Assembly (NCBI RefSeq): GCF_022132145.1
Contig: NZ_JAJISP010000001.1
Coordinates: 372,001 to 436,000 of the forward strand
DNA from: Pseudomonas sp. MMS21 TM103
GTDB lineage: Bacteria; Pseudomonadota; Gammaproteobacteria; Pseudomonadales; Pseudomonadaceae
DNA: 64,000 bases
Direction of reading: 5' to 3'
The notes under the pieces are model-generated. The model saw nothing but the letters and a program-made list of their open reading frames with translations. It had not been told where the DNA came from and searched no databases. Of this stretch, positions 28,011 to 37,024 are shown piece after piece (position 1 is the first letter of the stretch; each line of letters opens with the position of its first letter). A program made the translations under genes and the position numbers.

Positions 28011-28204
28011 AGAGCGATCCGGATGTATCCGCGAAATCCACGCCGACACGAGCACTCCACGGATTATGCGGGGGCTTACTCGAGCCAAGTGATTGGTTGA
28101 TGATCCGTGCGGCCACCGGTGGGCTGGAGCAGATCGCCGCCCGGCCCACCCATCTATTGCTCTGGTACCCACGCCGCGCGACCTGAGCGGGGTTACCACG
28201 CAGA

Positions 28205-28482
28205 GCATGGGAACCAGGCAAAGCCAAAGCATCGCGCCGGGGCGGCCCTCCTACAAAAAAGCAGCGAACACAGCATTCCCTGTAGGAGGCGCGACCCGCG
28301 GCGATGGCGGACAACGTCCGCCCCAAAAACCAAGGCATCGCGCCGAGGCAGCCCTCCTACAAAAGCAGCGAACAGCGCATTCCCCTGTAGGAGGCGCGAC
28401 CCGCGGCGATGGAGGACAACGTCAGCCCCGAAAATCAAAGCATCGCGCCGGGGCGGCCCTCCTACAAAAAGCAGCGGACAGC
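28205..28482. repeat. Tandem R2 palindromic repeats (period about 105 bp)
   Basis: About two and a half direct copies of a unit with GCATCGCGCCG, GGCCCTCCTAC, a short AAAAGCAGCGAACA spacer, GTAGGAGGCGCGACC and GCGGCGATGGCGGACAACG. GTAGGAGG occurs at 28282 and 28387, giving the period. The ends are inverted (GTAGGAGG/CCTCCTAC). The structure is that of a REP/BIME cluster, not CRISPR. It makes up most of the 570 bp between pilR and thiO. Confidence 0.8.
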
Positions 28483-28488
28483 ACCTCC

Positions 28489-29577
28489 TCAGCCCAGGCG
28501 TCCTGCGGGCGCATAGGGTGCCGGATCGATGATCGGTTCGCGCCCGAGCAGCAGATCGCTCAGCAACTGGCAGGAGGCCGGTGCCAGGACCAGGCCATTG
28601 CGGAAATGGCCGCAGTTCAACCAGAGGCCTTCATGCCCCGGCACCGGGCCGATAAAGGGTAGGCCTTTCGGTGATCCTGGGCGCAAGCCGGCCCAATGGC
28701 CCACCACGTCGGCATCGGCCAGCGCCGGCAACAGCCCGACCGCCGACGCCTTGAGGCTGGTCAAGGCCTCTTCGGTAGGCGTCTTGTCGAACCCCACGTG
28801 CTCGAGGGTACTGCCGATCAGGATATGGCCATCGCGACGGGGAATCGCGTAACGCCCGTTGGCCAGCACGATACTGGTGAGGAAATCCTCGGCGCACTTG
28901 TAGAGGATCATCTGCCCCTTCACCGGCTCGACCGGCAACTCGATGCCCAGGCTGCGCAACAACTCGCCACTCCAGGCGCCGGCGGCAACCACGACGCGAT
29001 CGCCACGCATCTCACCGGCTGAGGTGTGCACACCACAAATCCGCTCGCCCTCGCGGATAAATCCGCGCACCGCCGATTGCTCATGCACGGTCACGTTGGG
29101 CATTTGTGCCAGCGCCGCGCGCAACGCCTTGACCAGGCGCGGGTTGCGCACATTGGCCACATCCGGCATGTGCAGCGCCTGTGAGAAGCGCTTGGCCAAC
29201 GCCGGCACCGCCCGATACACCGCCTCGACCGGCACCGCCCGCATCGGCCGCTGTTCACGCGCGGCCCAGGCCAGGGGGGCGGCTTGTTCCTGATCGAGCC
29301 AGTACAGGCCGGTGACATACACCTCGGGATCGATGCCGGTGTCGGCCAGCAACTGCGCCCCCAATTGCGGGTAGAAATCCTGCGACCAGTGCGCCAGGGC
29401 CGTCACTGCCGGGCTGTAACGCCAGGGATAGAGCGGTGAAACAATACCGCCGCCGGCCCAGGACGATTCACCACCCACCGCGCCCTGATCCAGCAGGCAT
29501 ACTTCGACACCGGCCGCGGCCAACAAACGCGCCGACAACAACCCGATAGCGCCACCACCCACCATCAAGACTCGCAT
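28489..29577 (-). CDS. thiO: Glycine oxidase ThiO
   Basis: FAD-dependent amine oxidase that makes iminoglycine for the thiazole part of thiamine; the DAO family also takes D-amino acids. It is 362 residues. The FAD-binding fold is at the N-terminus (VGGGAIGLLSARLL, about residue 6) with GGESSWAGGGIVSP, VVVAAGAWSG (about 205) and the C-terminal GHFRNGLVLAP. It stands in the pilR-minor-pilin interval, as in P. aeruginosa (PA4548). It is last on the minus strand after the minor-pilin terminator. Confidence 0.93.
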   Translation of the reverse strand: MRVLMVGGGAIGLLSARLLAAAGVEVCLLDQGAVGGESSWAGGGIVSPLYPWRYSPAVTALAHWSQDFYPQLGAQLLADTGIDPEVYVTGLYWLDQEQAAPLAWAAREQRPMRAVPVEAVYRAVPALAKRFSQALHMPDVANVRNPRLVKALRAALAQMPNVTVHEQSAVRGFIREGERICGVHTSAGEMRGDRVVVAAGAWSGELLRSLGIELPVEPVKGQMILYKCAEDFLTSIVLANGRYAIPRRDGHILIGSTLEHVGFDKTPTEEALTSLKASAVGLLPALADADVVGHWAGLRPGSPKGLPFIGPVPGHEGLWLNCGHFRNGLVLAPASCQLLSDLLLGREPIIDPAPYAPAGRLG

Positions 29578-29585
29578 AGCTTCTC

Positions 29586-29615
29586 CAAAAAAACGGGCCG
29601 CAAAGGCGGCCCGTT
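29586..29615 (-). terminator. Terminator of the first minor-pilin operon
   Basis: The minus strand has AACGGGCCGC/GCGGCCCGTT around a CTTT loop, followed by T5-7. It sits 25 bp after the pilE stop and ends only 9 bp before the thiO start codon, insulating thiO. Confidence 0.88.
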
Positions 29616-29639
29616 ATACGTCATAAGCCCGCTAAATTT

Positions 29640-30056
29640 CTACCAGCACGCTTGCACGGTCCGGCTCGCGTCGTTCAGCGTTTGCGCACCAGTGTGGGCA
29701 ATCCGGAAATCGCCACAGGGGTCGCCGGCCATGCGATTGACACGCGTGGCCTGCAGCAGGAAGGAGGTCGCGGTGGCTACACCTTGCACCGCCAGGGTGT
29801 AGTTAGCCGTGCCTGCATCCGGTACCTGGCTGGCGAATACCGCGGCCAGATCGCCACCCGCATCCAGATAGGAGCCCTGCAGCGAGTAATAGCGTTCCAG
29901 CGCCTGAGCGCCCGCCAGCAGCGCGGTCTTGGCCTCGGCGCGCTTGGCCCTGTTCATGTATTCCGTGTAGTTCGGGTAGGCGATCGCGGCGAGGAGGCCG
30001 ATCACCGCGATCACGATCATCAACTCGATCAGGGTAAACCCCTTCACCCTGCTCAT
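29640..30056 (-). CDS. pilE: Minor type IV pilin PilE (first cluster)
   Basis: A 138-residue prepilin: short leader MSRVKG, cleavage before F, Glu5, then the class IVa helix ending [19 protein letters not shown] disulfide-forming pair is present in the C-terminal part (DPCGDF and QACW). Minor pilin of the priming/tip complex, processed by PilD. ATG 30056 overlaps the pilY1 stop by four bases. It is last in the six-gene operon fimU-pilV-pilW-pilX-pilY1-pilE. Confidence 0.93.
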   Translation of the reverse strand: MSRVKGFTLIELMIVIAVIGLLAAIAYPNYTEYMNRAKRAEAKTALLAGAQALERYYSLQGSYLDAGGDLAAVFASQVPDAGTANYTLAVQGVATATSFLLQATRVNRMAGDPCGDFRIAHTGAQTLNDASRTVQACW

Positions 30057-33000
30057 CGGATCTGATTCCATGACTGGCGGCCCTCGATGATGTTCAGGGT
30101 GTTGGCCGCCGGTACACAATCATCGATACCGGTGCCGCGACAGAGCCAGTACTTCTTGCCGTCGAGCAGGTCGAAGGAGCCGGTTGGGATGCCGGTGCTC
30201 GAACCTATGCCGGAAGCCGGCAGCGGGTTGCCATCAGCGTCGATAATGCTGTCTGCTGCGTCGAATTTGCCGTCCTTGTTCATATCGAACAGCACATATG
30301 ACAAACGCCCCCCCGTCGCCAGATTGACCACCATGGTCCAGCCGGACCCACCGGCCTGACAGGGATCAGCCGAAGGAATGGCCGTCTCGAACACCAGGCG
30401 GTCGAGCAGAATCCGTGGGGCGAAGATCACCCGTTCGCCCTCTGCGCCCTTGACCGGGGATTGCAGATCCAGATACCAACCGCGCTTGCTCGCCCAATCG
30501 ATGCCGTCAGGGCTTGCCGGCGCATCCAGGGCTCGTACCTCACGGCCGAACGCCGGACCCTCGAAGAGGATGGAGCGACCTTCCAGTTCCGTCCGCCCGC
30601 TGAAGGCGATCGAGGCACCCGCACTGCTGGGTTTGTCCCAAATGCCGTAGAAGGTTTGCCCGCTCGTGTCGCTCACATCGCCTGCGGTATACATGCGGCC
30701 GGTGCCGAAATAGACGATCACCCCCTTCACCACACCGCCGGGGTGGTAGGCAATTTCCGGCTTGACCGTGATCGGCTGGCGCTTGCCCGCCGCATCGGCC
30801 GCGATGTACAGCGGCTGCGGCTGCCCGCCCGATTTGAGGCTGACCTGGAAATCGTCCACCCCGTCACCCGTGCTCTTGAGCTCGAACTTCCACAGATTGC
30901 CGCCGAGATCCCCGGCGTAGACATCCTTGACATAGATATTGCCGCTGGCGTCCGCCGCATAGACGAAGGAAGGGCTGGCCAATCCGCCGGTTGCGCTGCC
31001 CGCCCTGACCTTGTTTACCGCGCCGCTGGTCAGGTTGACGATGAACAACACCGAGTCATCATTGGTGCTGCCATGACCATTGCCGAAAATCGCCGCCCAG
31101 CTACCGTCCTTCATCCGACCGATCAAGGGTTCGCCAAAGTTGTAACCGAGGTCGGCATCATCCTTGATCTCCCAGAGCACCTTGGCCGCGCCGAACCCGG
31201 CGCCACTGGTATCGGTCACATCCAGGGCGAACACACTCTTGCCGCCCGCGCCCAGGCTGCCCAACAGCACGGTCTTCCAGCCGCCATCAAGGACAGCATC
31301 GCGCACATGCAGTTTGCCGTCGACGTAGTAGCGGTGTTTGTAATTGCTGCTGGCCAGCTCCTTGATCGCAGGCAGGGCGCCATTGGGCATGTAGGCAAAC
31401 AGTTCATTGCCCGCATTGGCGTTGAACGCATGCAGGAAGCCATCGTTGGCGCCGACGAACAGGGTCGGCACCTTGCTCGCCTTGGCGGCGACAAACTGGG
31501 CGTACGTCTGACCGCTGGCCGGCAGCGGCACTCGGCCATTGAAGCCCCAGTCCTGCTTGTTGGCGATGACCAGGGTGGAGTTGACAATATCGCCGAGCAG
31601 CGTGCTGCGCTTGCGATACTTGAGGCCGGCCGGCGCCTCATTCACGCGACTGCCCATCACATAATCGAATAACGCTTCGCTATTGTCGAAGTACGCTTTC
31701 ATTGGCACCGCCAGACTGCCCCAGGACAGGGCTACACCGGCACTGCCATCATGCGAGAACAAGCGCCGTGACGGGTAACTCAACTGGCTGCTCGCCTCCC
31801 AGATCTGCTTGAAGTCGATGCCGGTGCTGGTCTGCGTTGGTTTTTTGGCCAGCAACTTGCCGGACCAGTCGGCGCTGGAATAAAGCGCCTCGTAGACCAG
31901 GGTATCGCTGTCCAGACGCCGAGCGGTCGGCACCGCGGCCGTACTCGACCCCGTGCGATTGGCGACCGAACTCAGGGTATCGCTCAAGGCGGTGGCGAAC
32001 TGCTGAGGATCCCGGGCATTGAAGAAATCACCGCGGCTATTGATCCCGGCATGCAGCAGATCATCGATCTTGGCCGCGCTGTTGTCATCTGGCCGGGGAT
32101 CCAGCCAATTGATCACAGCGCCAGTCTTGACGGCATCAAACCCTGTTTTAGACGCAATCGAGCCGCTGACGCCAAGACCAACGCCGAAGGTCACCATGTG
32201 CTGCCAGAAAGCGGGATCGGCCGGATCGGTCGGCACCCGGTTATCCAGCGTGGGATGAAGGTCGCGGTTCCAGTAATACATGGCCACATCGGCCAGGGTG
32301 TCGGGGTAGCTGTCGCTGAATGGCGACTTAGGCGCATAGCGGTAGGACTGCCCGTCAGGACCGGAGATGGTCAGGCCATTGAGGTTGTCCACGTTCTTTC
32401 GTGCATCGCCTGCCGAGGCGGAATCGCCATTCCAATAACCGTCGGTGGTCAGAATCGTATAGCTCTGCCGACAGGAGAACGATTCGCCCCCGGCCAGCCC
32501 TGGAGTCGAACTCCAGGGACCGTACTGGTCCTGTCGGGAAAAATACTCTCCGGCATCGCCAAGCGCCCGACGCAGCGGTGTACCACCATTGGCCTGAGTG
32601 GCGAACAGCCAGCTATAGAAATCCGTTCGCCCGGTATCCTCGAAGCGCCGCACCCCACGCTTAACGGTTGTGGTGCCAACCGTATCCACCGATACGCTGC
32701 CTTGGTTGATGGAGCCGTAACCAACCCGAATATCGCCGGGTTGTTTGGCAAAGGCATCGCTGACGCCGGCCTTGGCCGCCATCAGACGGGTACGATAATA
32801 GGAGAACCAGTTGGCGAAGTTTTGCTCGACAGCAGCGGAACTCGGCAGCGAGACCCGCTGATAGCAGGTGTCGGCGGTGGTGCTGCCGCAACCACTGATA
32901 AAGGAATAGTAGAAGGCCCTGCTGGAGCCGGACGCGGGTCCGACCACGAAACCCTTGTATCCATCACGGGACGGCCGGTAGAAGTCATCCATGATGGCCC

Positions 33001-33475
33001 GGTAGTTGTCACTCAGGTTGATCGCCGTACCCGACTGGGCGTAACCATCCAAATATGCCGAGCTGAAGATGGCATTGCTAGAGCGGGTCCCATCTGCCTT
33101 GAGCGGCGGCAGGTAACTGACATCAGGATTGTAATAAATCGTGTTCAGCTTACTGGAGACCAGGTAACGATGGCCCGTCTCGCTGCAGAAGTGGGTATAG
33201 GTTCCGGCGTAATTGCCACGATCTCGGCAGCCGCTACTGGAAGCTGGTCGCTGATTCACGTCCAGATAAGAAGGGCGCAACTCATCGGGCATAAAACCCC
33301 AGCGCATCGACCCGGAATCATCCAGCAGGAACATGACATTGGGTTCGACCTGCCCGCCCAGGCTCAAGGGCACCTGCGCCGGGGTGAAAGCGGCCACGGC
33401 ACTCTGGCTGAGCGCGAACGTCAGCAGGCCGGCAAACAGCGCGCGAGCGGCGAACAAGCGTTTCGACATATTCAT
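30053..33475 (-). CDS. pilY1: Pilus tip adhesin/assembly protein PilY1 (first cluster)
   Basis: Large secreted protein at the pilus tip, needed for pilus assembly, surface sensing and adhesion. It is 1140 residues. A signal peptide ends near AVA (residue 29). The N-terminal von Willebrand A-like domain has an intact metal site DDSGS (residues 52-56). An RGD tripeptide is found near residue 481. The C-terminal beta-propeller (about 570-1100) holds a calcium loop of the DxNxDxxxD form, DMNKDGKFD (about 1065). The start ATG 33475 follows AGGATCC; a second ATG lies six bases on. Order and strand match the minor-pilin operon. Confidence 0.95.
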   Translation of the reverse strand: MNMSKRLFAARALFAGLLTFALSQSAVAAFTPAQVPLSLGGQVEPNVMFLLDDSGSMRWGFMPDELRPSYLDVNQRPASSSGCRDRGNYAGTYTHFCSETGHRYLVSSKLNTIYYNPDVSYLPPLKADGTRSSNAIFSSAYLDGYAQSGTAINLSDNYRAIMDDFYRPSRDGYKGFVVGPASGSSRAFYYSFISGCGSTTADTCYQRVSLPSSAAVEQNFANWFSYYRTRLMAAKAGVSDAFAKQPGDIRVGYGSINQGSVSVDTVGTTTVKRGVRRFEDTGRTDFYSWLFATQANGGTPLRRALGDAGEYFSRQDQYGPWSSTPGLAGGESFSCRQSYTILTTDGYWNGDSASAGDARKNVDNLNGLTISGPDGQSYRYAPKSPFSDSYPDTLADVAMYYWNRDLHPTLDNRVPTDPADPAFWQHMVTFGVGLGVSGSIASKTGFDAVKTGAVINWLDPRPDDNSAAKIDDLLHAGINSRGDFFNARDPQQFATALSDTLSSVANRTGSSTAAVPTARRLDSDTLVYEALYSSADWSGKLLAKKPTQTSTGIDFKQIWEASSQLSYPSRRLFSHDGSAGVALSWGSLAVPMKAYFDNSEALFDYVMGSRVNEAPAGLKYRKRSTLLGDIVNSTLVIANKQDWGFNGRVPLPASGQTYAQFVAAKASKVPTLFVGANDGFLHAFNANAGNELFAYMPNGALPAIKELASSNYKHRYYVDGKLHVRDAVLDGGWKTVLLGSLGAGGKSVFALDVTDTSGAGFGAAKVLWEIKDDADLGYNFGEPLIGRMKDGSWAAIFGNGHGSTNDDSVLFIVNLTSGAVNKVRAGSATGGLASPSFVYAADASGNIYVKDVYAGDLGGNLWKFELKSTGDGVDDFQVSLKSGGQPQPLYIAADAAGKRQPITVKPEIAYHPGGVVKGVIVYFGTGRMYTAGDVSDTSGQTFYGIWDKPSSAGASIAFSGRTELEGRSILFEGPAFGREVRALDAPASPDGIDWASKRGWYLDLQSPVKGAEGERVIFAPRILLDRLVFETAIPSADPCQAGGSGWTMVVNLATGGRLSYVLFDMNKDGKFDAADSIIDADGNPLPASGIGSSTGIPTGSFDLLDGKKYWLCRGTGIDDCVPAANTLNIIEGRQSWNQIR

Positions 33476-33491
33476 CTCAGGATCCTTCTGA

Positions 33492-34031
33492 TCAATTCTG
33501 ACCGCGAATAGCAATGGCAACGGTTGAGCGCAGGCGCACTTCGATATCGCCACTGCCATAGCCAGTGGCGTCGACATTGAACAGATAGGTCCGGCTCAGG
33601 CAGTCGAATGCCCGGTTCTCGGCGATCGAACCATCGGTCTCGCAGACATAGGACGTGGGACCGCCGGAGTTGCCGTAAAAGTTGCTTACCGCGCAGACCG
33701 GCTGCTTCGGCTTGCCGATCAGCTCGGCGGGCGGCGACCATTGCGCCGCGGTCACCGCCGGACAGGCACTGGCAGCCTGGAACAGCAAGCTCGGGTCGGT
33801 ACTCGCCTCCACCTGCTGGCGGACATAGTCTTCGCCCACCCGCAACGAGGCCTCGGCGGCTTGAAACGCCTGGTTGTAATCGCGCGCACCGCCGGCCATG
33901 CGTTCCTGCAGCGTGCTGTTGGACATGGACGAAACCCCGATCATCGTCAACACCAGCAACATCACCAGGCAGAACAACAACACCGCACCCTCTTGTTGTC
34001 GCCTGGCCATCCCTTGTTTTTGCCTGCCCAT
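33492..34031 (-). CDS. pilX: Minor pilin PilX (first cluster)
   Basis: A 179-residue prepilin-like protein. The cleavage site lies at EG/A and is followed by the hydrophobic helix. As in other Pseudomonas PilX proteins the Glu at mature position 5 is absent (a Leu stands there), and the family block LQERMAGGARDYNQAFQAAE follows. The start ATG 34031 has GAGG six bases upstream. It should bridge PilY1 to the other minor pilins. Confidence 0.93.
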   Translation of the reverse strand: MGRQKQGMARRQQEGAVLLFCLVMLLVLTMIGVSSMSNSTLQERMAGGARDYNQAFQAAEASLRVGEDYVRQQVEASTDPSLLFQAASACPAVTAAQWSPPAELIGKPKQPVCAVSNFYGNSGGPTSYVCETDGSIAENRAFDCLSRTYLFNVDATGYGSGDIEVRLRSTVAIAIRGQN

Positions 34032-34042
34032 CCGTTGCCTCG

Positions 34043-35074
34043 CTAATCGATTCGGTTACGTAGCGCCACCACGGTGCTGAACACCTGACGCATTCGCCCA
34101 TCAGCCACCACGGCCATGCCATCAAACTCGATCGCCTGCTCCTGCGCGCCGGGTGTCCGACTATCGCTGACCATCAGCAAATCGACTTTCACCGTGCGCA
34201 CATCGCCCCAGCGATTGGCGGCCTCGACCTCGGCCGGGGTCAGGTAGTCCTGCACCCCGACACTGCTCGCCGCCGCTACCCCGTAGCGGGTGCGCATCGA
34301 CTCGACGCCCTCGACGACTTCCATGGTTTGCGCCGGAATCGTCGACACATCGCGCACGAACAGCGCGCGAATCGCCTGTCCGGCACTCCCCGTCCGCCCG
34401 GTCTCGGCGACATAGAAGATCTTGCTGCTGAAGCCGGAGACACGCGCGGGATCGGTGAAGGCGATATCGGCGAACTTGAAACCGCCACACTCGGCGTCCT
34501 TGTCGTTATTGCCGGCCGCGTGACTCAGCACCACCACGCCACTACCAGTGGCATTGGGCACATTGGTGACGCGGATGACCACGGCCTTTTCTATATCCAT
34601 GACCATCACGGCACGATTCTGCTGCATGCTCGGGCAATAGCCGGTGACCTTGATATTGGCGTTGACGCCGGGCTTGAGAATTTCGCCCGCGGTCAGAAAT
34701 GCCCCACAGTTGTCATTGATGAACAGGGCCATCTGGTCGGTGCCCACGGCGCCCAAGGCGCCAGTGGCCGTAATCCGCTGTCCCCAGACGGGTCGGTTCA
34801 TGGCGTTCCATTCGCTCGCGGCACCATTGGTGGCGACCACGCAGATGCTCTCTTCCGGCAAGCGCACGCCCATGCCCACACCAGCCGGACGGATCTCGGC
34901 CGCCAGGTACTGCAGGGCAAATCGGCCGTTTTCCTGCAGGTGGCCGCTGGCGTTCTGCAGCAGGAAGGTGTTGTTGTTGCTGATAAACACTTGCAGGACT
35001 GCACCGCTGATCACCAATCCGATGACCATGGCCACCATCAGTTCGATCAGGCTCAAGCCTCGCTGAGACTGCAT
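34043..35074 (-). CDS. pilW: Minor pilin PilW (first cluster)
   Basis: A 343-residue prepilin with leader MQSQRG, L at mature position 1, Glu5 (LSLIELMVAMVIG), followed by the PilW family region SGHLQENGRFALQYLAAEIR. GGAG lies five bases before ATG 35074; an upstream in-frame GTG is rejected. Component of the minor-pilin tip complex. Confidence 0.93.
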   Translation of the reverse strand: MQSQRGLSLIELMVAMVIGLVISGAVLQVFISNNNTFLLQNASGHLQENGRFALQYLAAEIRPAGVGMGVRLPEESICVVATNGAASEWNAMNRPVWGQRITATGALGAVGTDQMALFINDNCGAFLTAGEILKPGVNANIKVTGYCPSMQQNRAVMVMDIEKAVVIRVTNVPNATGSGVVVLSHAAGNNDKDAECGGFKFADIAFTDPARVSGFSSKIFYVAETGRTGSAGQAIRALFVRDVSTIPAQTMEVVEGVESMRTRYGVAAASSVGVQDYLTPAEVEAANRWGDVRTVKVDLLMVSDSRTPGAQEQAIEFDGMAVVADGRMRQVFSTVVALRNRID

Positions 35075-35084
35075 AGACACTCCG

Positions 35085-35522
35085 TCAGATCCGGGTCACG
35101 AAGGAAAAACGTTGGGCCGCACTGCCCTGCACCCGCTCCTCACTCCACTGCACGATGACAGTGAACTGATCGCCGTTCTGCACCACGCCGCCATCGCCAT
35201 TGGGCAACTGCTGAGCCAGGTTGGCTCGCCACTCGGCCAGGTCGCGCTGAAATGGCAGACAGGCCTCCGCCGCCGGATTGCACGGTAACTCGGCACCCAC
35301 CGCGATAACGTAATAGCCTGCCAGCGCATCGCCGCGGGCGGCGCGCATACGGTCGCCCATCTCGTAAGCGAGAAAGGTCGCATGGGAACGCACCGTAGCC
35401 GTCTGATTGGCCTTCAACGAGGTGAGCTGCATCGCGGCCAACCCCAGCAAGCCGACGGAGAACACCAGCACCGAGACCAGCACCTCGATCAGCGAGACGC
35501 CTCGTTGTGATTGCCTGTTCAT
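35085..35522 (-). CDS. pilV: Minor pilin PilV (first cluster)
   Basis: A 145-residue prepilin with QRG/VSLIEVLVSVLVFSVG and the following AAMQLTSLKANQTATVRSHA block typical of PilV. Two cysteines are in the C-terminal domain (PCNPAAEACLP). The start overlaps the fimU stop by one base (TAATG). Confidence 0.93.
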   Translation of the reverse strand: MNRQSQRGVSLIEVLVSVLVFSVGLLGLAAMQLTSLKANQTATVRSHATFLAYEMGDRMRAARGDALAGYYVIAVGAELPCNPAAEACLPFQRDLAEWRANLAQQLPNGDGGVVQNGDQFTVIVQWSEERVQGSAAQRFSFVTRI

Positions 35523-35986
35523 TAGCAGCCCCTCTTTCTGACGGAGGCCGCACCGGACAACTCGACCACCACCGTGCGATTGAAGGTGGCGCAGTTGAGC
35601 TCGGGGTCTTTCACCAGCAGATCGAAAGTGACCGCAGCGCCGCTGATCAACTGCCCCTGTGAATCGAACAGAACCGTCTTCAGGCCTGCCGGATTGACGT
35701 CATAGGAAGACAAGGCCGGGAAGACCTGCAGCTCGAGGGCATCGGCATGCCTGAGCACCTGCCAACTGCCGTCGGCAGCCAGCGGTCCCTGCAACCTGGT
35801 GGCCTGGGCACGCTGCACGGCCTCGCGACGTGCATAGGCGAACATCCCTGAGAAGGAATTGATTTCAGTCGCCGCCCGATTGCTGCGCAACAACTGGCTG
35901 AGATTTGGTGCCGCCAAGCCAAGTAGCACCGCGAGCACTGCCAGCGTGATCATCAGCTCGATCAGCGTGAAGCCTTTCTGCGACAT
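35522..35986 (-). CDS. fimU: Minor pilin FimU (GspH/FimT type, first cluster)
   Basis: A 154-residue GspH-like prepilin that should connect the tip complex to the pilus body. The leader MSQKG precedes [20 protein letters not shown] with Glu5; an ARREAVQRA block follows, typical of FimU/FimT. It ends in Cys, which with the Cys in LNCATF could form a disulfide. GGAG lies eight bases before ATG 35986. It is the first gene of the operon; a LytTR/AlgR-type site lies about 80-105 bp upstream. FimU and FimT are hard to tell apart by eye; position decides here. Confidence 0.88.
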   Translation of the reverse strand: MSQKGFTLIELMITLAVLAVLLGLAAPNLSQLLRSNRAATEINSFSGMFAYARREAVQRAQATRLQGPLAADGSWQVLRHADALELQVFPALSSYDVNPAGLKTVLFDSQGQLISGAAVTFDLLVKDPELNCATFNRTVVVELSGAASVRKRGC

Positions 35987-36451
35987 CGCATCCACTCCAT
36001 AGATGTCATCTTGTATGGCGCGCAGAACCGCCCGCTCCCTCCCCTGCAAACGCCCATCCATGGACAAACGGTCAAAAATCACCGACTAACGGTAATTTTG
36101 CGCCTCGGGACTATACCTACTGGTACGCTCGTTTTGAATTTTTATTCCGAAGAACTGCGACATCGCCACACATCGGAGTGTGACCGAAGGCTCAATGCGC
36201 GAAGCAGGCTGGGCTTGGGGAAGGCGAAGGGATTATCGGGGGAGAAGGCGGGCACCGTGCCTAAAGGCTGAGGGAAACGGAGCAGTGGGCGGTGGCAGCA
36301 AGGGGAATGAGCCAGATCGGCGGAGGCCGGGGCTATGCATGAGGGCAAACAGGTCAGCCGCCCTTTGTGTCGAATCGCTGCTGCTTGATGGAGGGTGTGA
36401 AGGCTGCCAGCAGAGGCAGCCAGTTACACCAGTTGAGCGACAGGAAATGGC
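35987..36451. other. Gap between the two minor-pilin operons
   Basis: 465 bp without a supportable gene; short frames in it have no coding character. The right part is the tail of the second operon and I see no T-run hairpin there. The left part is the fimU promoter region with the AlgR-type site. The first 150 bp upstream of fimU are visibly AT-richer than the flanking genes. Confidence 0.6.
36064..36093 (-). promoter_or_regulatory. Tandem LytTR/AlgR-type binding site upstream of fimU
   Basis: The minus strand carries two direct repeats, ACCGTTAGT and ACCGTTTGT, with 12 bases between them (21 bp start to start). Both fit the LytTR consensus [TA][AC][CA]GTTN[AG][TG] exactly, and each includes an 8/9 match to the AlgR core CCGTTCGTC. 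AlgR control of the fimU operon is known in P. aeruginosa. The site lies about 78-107 bp before the fimU ATG. Confidence 0.82.
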
Positions 36452-37024
36452 TCAGGAGCAGGTCGAGGTATTGGTCTTGGTCACTGATGCACGCCCTGTC
36501 GCAGTGATATTGACCACGCGCTCCTGAGCTCCAACGCCGGGGGTGGCGCGGCAGGCTGTCAATGTGGCCTGAGTAGCACCTACACCTGTGCCCTGAAAAC
36601 GTACGCTGGCGACCGTCCCGGTAATTTTAAAACCGGAAGGGGCCGCCTGATGCTGCAGCAGCACCGACTCTCCTGCATCCAGCGCCCCGTCGTCGTCGGC
36701 ATCGTGAAACACTACCCAGCCTTGCTCCCAGCCCCCAGCGATGCAGTTTTCACCATCGTCAGAGACGCACATCCGGACAGCGGAATTACGCTTGATCGCC
36801 TCACTGCGTGCCAGCAGGGTTCCCGCGACCAGATCGTTAGCCTGGGAACGCAGCTTGCTGCCCAGGGTCATGTCAGAGTACGACGGGACCATGATTGCCA
36901 GCAGCACCGCGAATACAGCAAGAGTGATCATCAGCTCGATCAGGGTGAAACCGTGCTGCCCAAACCTAGAAGCAGCAGCGCTCTTGGTCTGTCGTCCTGA
37001 TTCCATGACAAGGTGCTCAATCAT
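36452..37024 (-). CDS. FimT/FimU-type (GspH) pseudopilin of the second cluster
   Basis: A 190-residue prepilin with an unusually long leader (about 29 residues from ATG 37024; about 23 if a second Met is used), cleavage QHG/F, Glu5 ([19 protein letters not shown]), then the LLARSEAIKRN block of FimT/GspH. An acidic loop DADDDGALDAGE resembles that of FimT. It ends with a terminal CS. ATG 37024 overlaps the stop of the second pilY1 (ATGA). It is the last gene of the second operon. Confidence 0.88.
   Translation of the reverse strand: MIEHLVMESGRQTKSAAASRFGQHGFTLIELMITLAVFAVLLAIMVPSYSDMTLGSKLRSQANDLVAGTLLARSEAIKRNSAVRMCVSDDGENCIAGGWEQGWVVFHDADDDGALDAGESVLLQHQAAPSGFKITGTVASVRFQGTGVGATQATLTACRATPGVGAQERVVNITATGRASVTKTNTSTCS

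Noticed and set aside
28205..28482. CRISPR array
   Set aside because: The period is about 105 bp, the spacers are themselves conserved and palindromic, and no cas gene is near.
36142..36527. Small frames in the gap between the minor-pilin operons
   Set aside because: No ribosome-binding site, no motif, biased composition; not supportable as genes.
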